From Stentor roeselii (taxonomy: Eukaryota > Ciliophora > Heterotrichea > Heterotrichida > Stentoridae): a stretch of 64,000 nt of DNA. Position numbers and translations under genes: made by a program. The DNA is taken from the NCBI GenBank assembly GCA_006503475.1, contig RSEH01000071.1, positions 62,001 to 126,000 of the forward strand. The letters are read 5' to 3'. Shown one piece after another: positions 56,471 through 64,000 of the stretch. The notes under the pieces were generated by a model. It did no database searches and was not told the DNA's origin. It worked only from the letters and a program-made list of their open reading frames with translations. Each line of letters starts with the position of its first letter. Position 1 is the stretch's first letter.

Positions 56471-58153
56471 TTAAGAAGCTCGAATAGGGCTTCCAATGCT
56501 TTCTCTCATGATCTTCTCTTTTTCTTCACGTTTTTGAAGGACTTTCATTTCGTTCATCTTGGTTAAGGTCGTCTGTCTTTCATAAAAGTCGCTTGGAAGT
56601 TTTTCTCTTTTCTTGTCAGCTAGTTCTGAACTTCTTGCGCTGATGACTGGCTTTCGAATTGGCTGGTCTTCTTCTTTCGGGTCTGGTCTTTTTATTAAAA
56701 TCGCTTTTTCTTCAACGTTTAAGTTCTTGTAAAGTTCTTCCATTTTCATTAAAAAATCTTGAAAGTTTAAATCTGTCTCTGTTTTTTGGATTTCTTCGAA
56801 GAATGGAGTCAAAATACGCAGAATTGAAGTTTCGATTGTGGAGATGTTTATTCCGTGACTGGAAATTACACCGTCTCTGTCTGAGTCCATTGTTTCAAAA
56901 AGCTTCTGAAACTGTTTTTGTCTGAAGTCTGCGAAGATTTTATCGGAGTTTTGACTGGTTTTCTTGGATATTGAAGCGGTTGCTAGGGTTTTTTGGAATT
57001 CTTTTTGGGATTCGAGAAGTTCTTTTTTCTTTGCGTCGCGTTGGCCGTAAAGATAGTCCCAAACAGGTTCTGAATTATGACGGGATATTTTAGACTTATC
57101 ATAACTCGGACGAGGTTTCATAGACTGAACCTGAATAATTTCCGCTTTTTCCTTATCCTCTCTAACCCTCTTCATCTCCTCCTCAGCGACTCTCTTCGAA
57201 GTTTCAAGTCTATCCAAGAACTGATCAGTATTTTCAAAAATATCCCCTTTCTTTTTATGAGCATTTCCAACTTCCGGTTTAAAAGTCCATTGTTTAAAGT
57301 CACTTTCAATATCTCCATTTCTTTTATCCTTTCGTTGTTCAGCCTGATTGTAAAGTTCAGCATGAATATTAGGAACATTTCGACTTTTGCTATTTTTGTT
57401 GATTTTCGGAACAAAATAACATTCTTTTTCGATTTCTTTTTCAGTATTTTCTTTAAGTTTCTGGATTTTTTCCTGTTTTTCAACGCCTCGTTTTATGAGA
57501 ATATTTTCAGGTTTTTCGTAGACTCTTGGAGAAATAAGACTTGAGTTGGTGTTGATGAGAGGACTGAAGGTGTAGTTGTGGATTTCCCTTTCGAATAGTT
57601 CTTGTTTTTTCATTTCTTTGAATTTTTCAGCTTGTTGCTTGTCTTTCAGGCCTTTGGCGTAAAGGTAGTCTCCATAGTTGTAACCTGTTTTGGTACTTTT
57701 GTTGTTTGCTGAAATCGAACTCACTGACTTAGATGTCTCGTTTTTACGGAGTTGCTTGTAAAGGGCTCCGTAGATACTTCCTTTTGCTGGAAGGGGCTGG
57801 TCGTTGTTTTTCATTGATTTGTTAGTGCTTTTGAATAAGGACTTCTGACCTTTGCTCTCGTTCGTTGCTGGGTTTTCAGTCTTCATGGGAGATAGGTACT
57901 CGGACTCTGTCATCACGTCTGACTCGTCTGGACCTTTTAGGTGCAGTTCATTTTTTAGCACTTCTTTCACGTTTTCTTGGATCATGTGATGCAGGTTCTT
58001 CTGAAGATTCGAGTTTAGCCCGTATTTATTTGCAAATTCTTGCGATAGCACTTTTGGGTTGTCATGCTCGTAGACTGTTATAAAGTCTTGACGGCCGTCG
58101 CCGATGTCGATTGTTAATACCAGGATTTGCTTGCCTCTGTCAACGGCTTCCAT
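56471..58153 (-). CDS. EF-hand-containing ciliate protein with N-terminal ubiquitin-like-type domain
   Basis: 560 residues. Residues 8-62 form a small strand-helix domain (ILVLTIDIGDGRQDFITVYE, ANKYGLNSNLQKNLHHMI) found at the head of many protist cytoskeletal proteins. The middle is charged and repetitive, with KDKQQAEKFKEMKKQELFE and repeated LY..AEQRK-type segments and F-x-P-x-I/L-N motifs (YTFSPLINTNSS, CYFVPKINKNSKS, WTFKPEVGNAH). One canonical EF-hand lies near 425-445 (FETMDSDRDGVISSHG). The tail is basic. Probably cytoskeletal or ciliary and Ca2+-responsive; I do not recognise an orthologue. The start context is GTGGATATAAATAATGG. Confidence 0.72.
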   Translation of the reverse strand: MEAVDRGKQILVLTIDIGDGRQDFITVYEHDNPKVLSQEFANKYGLNSNLQKNLHHMIQENVKEVLKNELHLKGPDESDVMTESEYLSPMKTENPATNESKGQKSLFKSTNKSMKNNDQPLPAKGSIYGALYKQLRKNETSKSVSSISANNKSTKTGYNYGDYLYAKGLKDKQQAEKFKEMKKQELFEREIHNYTFSPLINTNSSLISPRVYEKPENILIKRGVEKQEKIQKLKENTEKEIEKECYFVPKINKNSKSRNVPNIHAELYNQAEQRKDKRNGDIESDFKQWTFKPEVGNAHKKKGDIFENTDQFLDRLETSKRVAEEEMKRVREDKEKAEIIQVQSMKPRPSYDKSKISRHNSEPVWDYLYGQRDAKKKELLESQKEFQKTLATASISKKTSQNSDKIFADFRQKQFQKLFETMDSDRDGVISSHGINISTIETSILRILTPFFEEIQKTETDLNFQDFLMKMEELYKNLNVEEKAILIKRPDPKEEDQPIRKPVISARSSELADKKREKLPSDFYERQTTLTKMNEMKVLQKREEKEKIMRESIGSPIRAS

Positions 58154-60525
58154 TATTTATATCCACTATTTAGGGAGTTGAATAGAAATGAAGTCCTTTT
58201 GGTTTGGATTTATAAGGGATTTTATATTGTTAGAAGGAAGTTGGAATTTAAGAAGTTGGAGTATTGTTTTGGGTTTATTAAGTTAACTGGGTTTGATGGG
58301 GAATGAAGAGGGTTTTTATGATATTGTTTTTTGCATGGTAAACTTTTTATAGTTCAGTAAGTTGGATGAAAATGATTATCTGGTAAATTATTTGAATTAT
58401 TGTAATCAAAGTTTGAAGTTTTTTTGAGATTTAAATATTAACTGTATTGACATGAGGCATGAAAAAGATCAAACGATGCATGGGTTAAGTATAAACTTGT
58501 TATTGACTAGTATTTAGGATTATTTATCAAATGAAAATTTATAAAAGATCTTGAAATTACTCTAAATTTATTATTACTTAAATATGAGTTAGTTTACTTA
58601 GATTAGACCTCATTTTTTTAATTTGAGCAATAGTGTTTCAGATATACTATAAAAGATTTATGATTGGTTTTAACTTTTAGTTAAAAAACTAAATAATAAT
58701 TATAAAAATAAAATATCTTAGATATATATATATCAAGTATCCAGAATTCGAACAATAACAATCTTCACGAAGTGAACATATCTCTATGATTCAGAACAAG
58801 CGATACATTTAATAACACACATTCTAAACTTCACTTGAAATATCTATGATAAAGAACAAGTGATTCATTTAATAGCACATTCTAAGCTCCACTTGAAATA
58901 TGTATCCAGGGCTAAATGACATCAAATTAGAGAGAATCAACAATATTTGATTGTGAGCATTATTAACTTAATCTATATTTAAATCTTTTCAAATAGGTCT
59001 ATTTCCAGAATGGTTGAGCAGAAAGTAAAGAAATACTTCTAGGTGCCTTAAATTCATTAAGCCAACTTTTTTTATCATACATTTATGATCTTCATATTTA
59101 AATAATGTATTCAGTTTTCTGATTGATTTTTAAAAGTAGCAGAAGTTAAAATTCGAATAAATATTTGATTGATAATCCCGTACTATATACTTAAATAAAC
59201 TTTTAAGGTGCCTCTCTTTCAAGCTAGCTCTCATAAAACATTAGACTTATTCTGGTGAGGTATGCATCATAATATAAAAATATTAAGAATATAAGATACA
59301 TCTATTAGAAGAAAATAATCGTATTATAAAAGTTTGTACTTCAAGTAAAAGTATAAAAAAATATTATTAGATTAAATGTTTATTCTAACATGCTATTTTC
59401 AATCAAATTTTTTATGTTTCAGCCATTTCTTTAGATTAAGATACTCTTGGATTGAAATTCTTGTTGTGCAATTTATTAACTTACGTATAAAATACAACTA
59501 TTTAATTTCCTAGTACTTCAAATAAAAAAAAATCCTAATTAATGGTTAGAGTATAAAGATTATCATCAATTGAGTCAAATTTATTTTAAAAAAACTAAAT
59601 TATCATATTAAATGGTTATCATTCTTTTCATAAAATTTTCATTTATTTACACTTTTCATTAAATACCAAGTTTTGTATCCCCCAGGTGCTTTTCCATTCA
59701 CATTATTTAAAATTAAGCTCTTTTATTTGGAACCTCGAATATTTTCATGATCGTAGAATAACTAACTTAATTTTCAGCTAAGTCATCAACAGGTGAGTAC
59801 TATTATTAGTTTAATCAATTAACTTTCTTTTATTTTCAAATTATTGATTTATTTCAGAAGCTTTGACTTTTTGAGTCATATTCAAATCAAACAACTCAAA
59901 CCTGCCGAAAATCTTGATTTTTTCAAAATTTCCTAAACTTTTCCCTATTCAGCGATAAAAATCAGGATGAAAAACTCTTAAATTTTTTGAATTGAAGAAA
60001 ACCTGATGCTGTTGTCCTTAAAAAGTCAAGATCATGACATTATTTAAATAATTGCTTTAGAGAAAGACTGAGGCTGATGGTTTCGATTTTAACATATGGA
60101 ATTTCATAAGAAAACTAAGAGCTTTTGTTATTAAGTCAATTTGATGTTACCAGTTTACTTTCCACTTGATTTCATTAGGAGTATCACGAATTTCTAAGTT
60201 AAAGTCGACCAAAACTATTTTGATGGAATACCAATTTATATATCACTGTTTTTTATTATAATTTAGCTATATTTGAACAATATAATCCTTTTCTTTTATT
60301 AATTAGCTAGATTTTTTAAATTTATGAGCTTTTAATCAATAAAACTTCTAATTTCTAAAGCTATTTACCAAATAAATCCAAAATTGTCCTAAGTGTCTAT
60401 TAAAAAAGCCATTCAAACTTAAATAATAATCAATACTCAATCAAAATTTTTCACTAGATCTTGATTTTTCAAGTAAAATTTATACTTAGCTAAATTTTAA
60501 TACGGTAGAAAAATATATTTTTAGC
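58154..60525. other. AT-rich gene-free region
   Basis: About 2.4 kb upstream of the AAA/PD-(D/E)XK gene with no supported coding frame or RNA gene. The left about 170 bp are the T/G-rich leader of the EF-hand gene. It contains a two-copy tandem repeat (58784-58901), a TA run near 58720 and a short stretch shared with the 35-kb island (59565-59590). The rest shows nothing I can name. Confidence 0.65.
58784..58901. repeat. Two-copy ~60-bp tandem repeat
   Basis: Unit 1 (58784-58842) and unit 2 (58844-58901) share the pattern CTATGATaaAGAACAAG, then ATTTAATA.CACATTCTAA and CACTTGAAATAT. About 85 percent alike by eye. Confidence 0.8.
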
Positions 60526-62694
60526 ATGTCAGACATCTTTATAATGTTTAATTGGCTAACTAGGAATGCGATCTCCTCTGTCAAAGCCATCAGAAAGAGC
60601 TTCTCGGCAGATAATATTTACCCTAAGACACCTACAAAGATATCAGCTTGTATTGAGGACTATGAAACAATTCTTGATGGACACATCCTGACAGTAGATA
60701 AATCATTGCTAATAAAGGATATTATCCAGCATGAAACTGTCCTCATAACAAGGCCGAGGAGGTGGGGTAAATCACTGGCCTTAAAGATGCTTCAGAGTTT
60801 TTTCCAACCGAAATTTTCACCAAAAGGAGATATTATAAACGATGATGAGAAAAAGGAAAAATTTCGCAAATTGAATATCGGCAATAAACATCTAACTTGG
60901 AATCCAATTACGCATAAAAATGAAAAAACCCAAATCATTGATTTACAAGGATCACTTCCAGTAATAACTCTCACCTTTGAGGATATTCACGAATGTGCAA
61001 CTACAAAAAACATTATTGAATGTTTTAGAAATGTACTTCTTCAGGGAATAGATCCACATAAATATTTATTCACATCAAAAAAAATTCAAGATAAATATTC
61101 TCAGGAATTATTGAAAAAGTATTTTAGTGAGGCAAAGCATCATCTTACAGAACACGATATAACCTATACCCTAAGAGCTCTAATTCAATCTTTGAATGAG
61201 CACCATAATAAAAAGGTTATCCTTCTTGTAGATGAATACGACAAAACTTTAATCGAAATTAAATTAAACAACCCAGACCTGTATAAATATGCATGCTCTT
61301 TATACAGAAAATTATTTTCTATAGTAAAAAACAAAACTGAAATAGTGCAGCTGTCAGTTTTTACAGGGGTAAATCAAATTGTAAATTACGATATCTTTTC
61401 TGTGATCAATAATATTTTTCACGATTCAATTATTTCCCCAAGAACAGCTAAGGACGGTGATGAACATTTTGGGTTCACCGAAACCGAAATTGAAAAGTTG
61501 ATTAAAAAAGCAAAGAAAATTTCAAAGGTTAAGCTGGATGAAAATGAAATAAAAGAAAAATTAACTTGGCTCTATCATGGGTATGGGATAAATGGGAGAT
61601 TGGTTTATAATCCTTTCTCTGTTATGAATTGTTTGCACGATCTGGTTTATAATAAACCGGCTTATATGAATTATTGGACAAAAATAGGCGATTCCATTTT
61701 GTTCACCAATGCAGTTAAGGAACAAAAGAAACTTAAAGAAATAGAAGAAAGCAAATTAAATGAAAAAGAAGATAAAACCCAAAATAAATTTAAATTTAGT
61801 GAAGAAAATCAAATAGAAAAATTAATAAAAACAGGAGAAGTAAATTTTTCACCTGATTATCAAATTAATTTTGATAGGATTCTTACTAATGAAAATTCAT
61901 TATTGACACTTATGTTAGATGAAGGATATATCACTCCAGCTGATGAAAAAAGTGTATATCGAATCCCAAATAATGAGGTGAGACATAAATTCTTTAGTAC
62001 TATATGCGATACTTGGTTTAGCGAAAAAGAAATGATCATAATTAAAAAATCTATTAAAATAAACGAATTCGAAGATCCTGAAATATTTATAAAATTATTT
62101 CAAGAAAGAATTCTTGACAATCTAAAAAACGAACATTATCCAGAGTTTTTCTTTCAGGCTCTACTTTATGCATGTGTTGAGAATGCTTTTGGGGCTTTAG
62201 AATATAGGGCCAAGGACAATAAAAAAATTGATATTATACTTAAATCTCCTAATGATAAGACAACAGTTTATATTATTGAAATTATAAAGAAAGATAGTAA
62301 TAGCAATAAGACACTTATTAATGAAGGTCTGGAACAAATATTAGAAAAACGATATCCAGAATCAATTATCAATGATTATAAAGAATTTAAAACTATTGTT
62401 TTAAGGGTAGTTTATTTTGAAAAGGAACAACTTTCAAAATGGAAGATTAATATGGCTGAGCTGAAGTTTACAAGAGATAATTTAAAAAGAGCAATCGAGT
62501 GTTTTGTTCCTAAAACAATACCAGCTCAAACTAGTCAAAAGGTTAAAACGAGTAAAAAAGCTAAAAGAAAAGAAGTTGAAATTAAAGAAGTTGAAAGCAG
62601 AGAAGTTCAAAGTAGAAAAGTGCTGAATAATGACAACCTATTCGAAGAATTGACAAAGTTTGCTTCCAGTTACTTTCCTAGAGAAAATAATTAG
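60526..62694 (+). CDS. AAA-ATPase-like / PD-(D/E)XK nuclease-superfamily protein
   Basis: 722 residues. After a basic N-terminus (1-35) comes an AAA-ATPase-like domain with TVDKSLLIKDII (56-67), Walker A RPRRWGKSLAL (77-87) and Walker B VILLVDEYDKTL (about 231-242). This is the AAA-ATPase_like/DUF1703 architecture known from bacteria and scattered eukaryotes. The C-terminal part has LEYRAKDNKKIDIIL and YIIEIIKKD (about 556-590), matching the D...ExK region of the PD-(D/E)XK fold. The spacing E-I-I-K differs from the usual E-x-K, so nuclease activity is uncertain. A Lys/Glu-rich tail follows. It is the only whole copy here; three decayed copies lie at 34.6-36.4 and 47.3 kb. Mobile or selfish behaviour is inferred from that pattern. 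Confidence 0.88.
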   Translation: MSDIFIMFNWLTRNAISSVKAIRKSFSADNIYPKTPTKISACIEDYETILDGHILTVDKSLLIKDIIQHETVLITRPRRWGKSLALKMLQSFFQPKFSPKGDIINDDEKKEKFRKLNIGNKHLTWNPITHKNEKTQIIDLQGSLPVITLTFEDIHECATTKNIIECFRNVLLQGIDPHKYLFTSKKIQDKYSQELLKKYFSEAKHHLTEHDITYTLRALIQSLNEHHNKKVILLVDEYDKTLIEIKLNNPDLYKYACSLYRKLFSIVKNKTEIVQLSVFTGVNQIVNYDIFSVINNIFHDSIISPRTAKDGDEHFGFTETEIEKLIKKAKKISKVKLDENEIKEKLTWLYHGYGINGRLVYNPFSVMNCLHDLVYNKPAYMNYWTKIGDSILFTNAVKEQKKLKEIEESKLNEKEDKTQNKFKFSEENQIEKLIKTGEVNFSPDYQINFDRILTNENSLLTLMLDEGYITPADEKSVYRIPNNEVRHKFFSTICDTWFSEKEMIIIKKSIKINEFEDPEIFIKLFQERILDNLKNEHYPEFFFQALLYACVENAFGALEYRAKDNKKIDIILKSPNDKTTVYIIEIIKKDSNSNKTLINEGLEQILEKRYPESIINDYKEFKTIVLRVVYFEKEQLSKWKINMAELKFTRDNLKRAIECFVPKTIPAQTSQKVKTSKKAKRKEVEIKEVESREVQSRKVLNNDNLFEELTKFASSYFPRENN

Positions 62695-63364
62695 ATTGAT
62701 TAGTTAAGATAAATAGAAAAGAGTAATAAGGAATATCAACGAGGGATTGAGAACAATTGATACAATTACTGTATCAGTTCAAAACTTAAAAATGAATCTC
62801 GTGATATTTTATATGAAAAACTCATCAAAATCGAACTCTTCACTAGTCTATAATATTTTGATCGGTTTAAACATAAATATTCTTATTATTGTATCCAAAG
62901 ACTTTTTCTTCTCAACTGGAAAAGTATTCATTATACTAATCTTGAAATCAAACCGTCTTAAGTAAGAATGCGAATGAACTAAAGTGATTTTATCACCAGG
63001 TGTCCTTGACTAAATGCAAAAGCCTGTCTTTTCGTGAGTCTTTCACAACTGAACTTCTAGAAATTATCCTCGGTTTCAACCTGGAATTTAGAGTAGGAGT
63101 ATTTTTAGAGAATCTGAAAGAATTAGTTTTGGTTTATATAAAAAATGCCATAAAGATTTCCTCCAGTACACAAAATAAGTTTTAATATAGATTCGCTATT
63201 TCTCTATTAAGTTACTTTGCAACTTATTGAACCAACTCTAAATTCTTTTAATAGATGAGCTATATGTGGTATTATTGCAAATAGCATCCAATTCTTTGCT
63301 GTAATTACGAAGTTAGTTGGTTAAACCATTTTTTATTAATTACTGAAGAAAATATTTATAAGAT

Positions 63365-63445
63365 TCTCTGAGTTTAATCACTGATTCTAGCTCTTCCAGC
63401 GATTCCTTCTGTTATTCTCCCTTAAAAGTATGCCTTTTTATCATA
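63365..63445. repeat. Dispersed repeat, copy 2 (partner at 34510-34600)
   Basis: Shares CTGAGTTTAA, CTCTTCCAGCGATT and TGCCTTTTTAT in order with the 34-kb copy on the same strand. Read on minus, it has a short coding-like stretch (KESLEELESVIKLRE), so it may be a relic of a gene. Confidence 0.5.
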
Positions 63446-63759
63446 ATAAAAATTCCTGGGAATATAAATCTTTAAGGGTAGTTTGCAGTACCTGATTTTC
63501 ATGACTAAACATATGCCACCTTGTTACTTTAATAGTGAGCCTCAGGGTCTCTTAACCCTGGAAATACAATTCTTTATCGAGAGGATAACAAGTTGGTCTA
63601 ATAGCAAAACCCTTGAATTCAAAGATGTGGCCTCTTTTATTCGGATTGGGACATAGTCTATTTCTATTATGACAGAATCTTATGATTAATAATTTTAACA
63701 GATTTTCTACAATTTGATTTTTTTTACTTTCAGCTAAAATGATTTTACGATCTGATGTC

Positions 63760-63782
63760 AATCCAGATGCTGAATCTGGATT
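63760..63782. repeat. Perfect 9-bp inverted repeat
   Basis: AATCCAGAT and ATCTGGATT separated by GCTGA. Could form a hairpin. It lies beside the remnant at the right edge. Function unknown. Confidence 0.7.
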
Positions 63783-63787
63783 AACAC

Positions 63788-64000
63788 CTAAATTTCAATT
63801 ATCTTTCGTTCGATTTCATCTGGGCGATAACTCTTCAAACACCCAAAATAAAATCCTCCATCACATCCCCTTAACTCAAACCTTTCACACAATTCCTCTA
63901 AATTCAGAATGATTGTCTAATAATAGAAAGTCTTTCAGATGCAGAAGTGATCACATTGATACTATTACCAGAATATTCCAAAACCCATCTTTTCCCCAAA
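63788..64000 (-). pseudogene. Coding-like remnant at the right edge
   Basis: Two minus-strand stretches look like protein: one entering from the edge with NSINVITSASERLSIIRQS and one (63788-63898) with GCDGGFYFGCLKSYRPDEIE. They lie in different frames and no 15-nt GT..AG joins them, so a decayed gene or an unresolved exon structure is likely. The family is not recognised and most of it is outside the window. Confidence 0.4.

Larger units (their letters stand above)
62695..64000. other. AT-rich 3' flank of the AAA/PD-(D/E)XK gene
   Basis: No intact gene. The first about 360 bp (to about 63060) are repeated in decayed form at 35625-35810, so this flank belongs to the dispersed unit. At 63365-63445 lies the partner of the repeat at 34510. 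Inverted repeats occur at 63543-63560 and 63760-63782. A coding-like remnant on the minus strand reaches the right edge. Confidence 0.6.

Noticed and set aside
62747-62965. 72-codon frame downstream of the AAA/PD-(D/E)XK gene
   Set aside because: Low-complexity Ile/Asn/Ser/Lys composition. The nucleotide sequence is shared with a relic, but I see no evidence that this frame is translated.
63590-63690. tRNA-like stretch with TTGGTCTAATAGCAAAACCC
   Set aside because: No complete cloverleaf: the acceptor and T arm do not pair.
1-64000. CRISPR arrays, bacterial operons, rRNA genes, retroelements with terminal repeats
   Set aside because: None seen. The tandem repeats lack regular spacers, no reverse transcriptase, integrase or capsid motif was found, and no rRNA sequence was recognised.

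Overview
The window looks like macronuclear DNA of a heterotrich ciliate close to Stentor. Long eukaryotic genes sit almost edge to edge on both strands. TAA, TAG and TGA all end genes, so the code is the standard one, which most ciliates do not use. Ten introns can be placed by protein continuity and all ten are exactly 15 nt (GT..AG, usually with A at position 10). Standard code plus 15-nt introns is the reported signature of Stentor coeruleus; the species itself is my inference. Ciliary genes (kinesin, STPGR protein, CFAP298) and large channel families fit a ciliate.

Layout. 0-9.7 kb: a KIF12-like kinesin running off the left edge, three tandem CNG/HCN-like K+ channels, an LRR coiled-coil protein and an STPGR protein, all on minus. 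9.8-20.3 kb: TRAPPC2L, an NPF-motif protein, a double pseudokinase, a paralogous protease-like pair flanking a lipidated EF-hand protein, two tandem YeeE/YedE transporters, a basic protein and CFAP298. 20.4-34.1 kb: a long coiled coil, tRNA-Pro(AGG), an R2R3 Myb protein, a Lifeguard/TMBIM protein, PEX11, a DUF229 protein, a P-type ATPase that has lost its catalytic motifs, a divergent PCNA and an anoctamin. 34.1-36.5 kb: an AT-rich island holding decayed copies of an AAA/PD-(D/E)XK gene. 36.5-47.1 kb: PEMT, NMD3, a PP2C-like protein, mevalonate kinase, several membrane or lipid-anchored proteins, a small TIM gene, a CAMK-like kinase, a zinc-finger coiled coil, a split transporter and an EF-hand protein. 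47.1-48.1 kb: a second AT-rich island with one more relic. 48.1-58.2 kb: pescadillo, a cyclin, coiled coils, a membrane phosphodiesterase, an FHA protein and an EF-hand protein. 58.2-64 kb: an AT-rich gene-poor region with the one whole AAA/PD-(D/E)XK gene.

There are no operons. Genes share very short spacers: three divergent pairs have only 24, 33 and 37 bp between start codons, and PEMT and NMD3 end tail to tail with no base between. Cyclic-nucleotide signalling (three channels, one phosphodiesterase), Ca2+ signalling (EF-hands, anoctamin, CAMK-like kinase) and cilium parts recur. The most unusual content is the group of enzyme-derived proteins without catalytic residues (double pseudokinase, P-type pseudo-ATPase, altered PP2C) and the AAA/PD-(D/E)XK family, one whole copy plus three relics, all confined to AT-rich islands. 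That family is the best candidate for an undescribed mobile or selfish system here.
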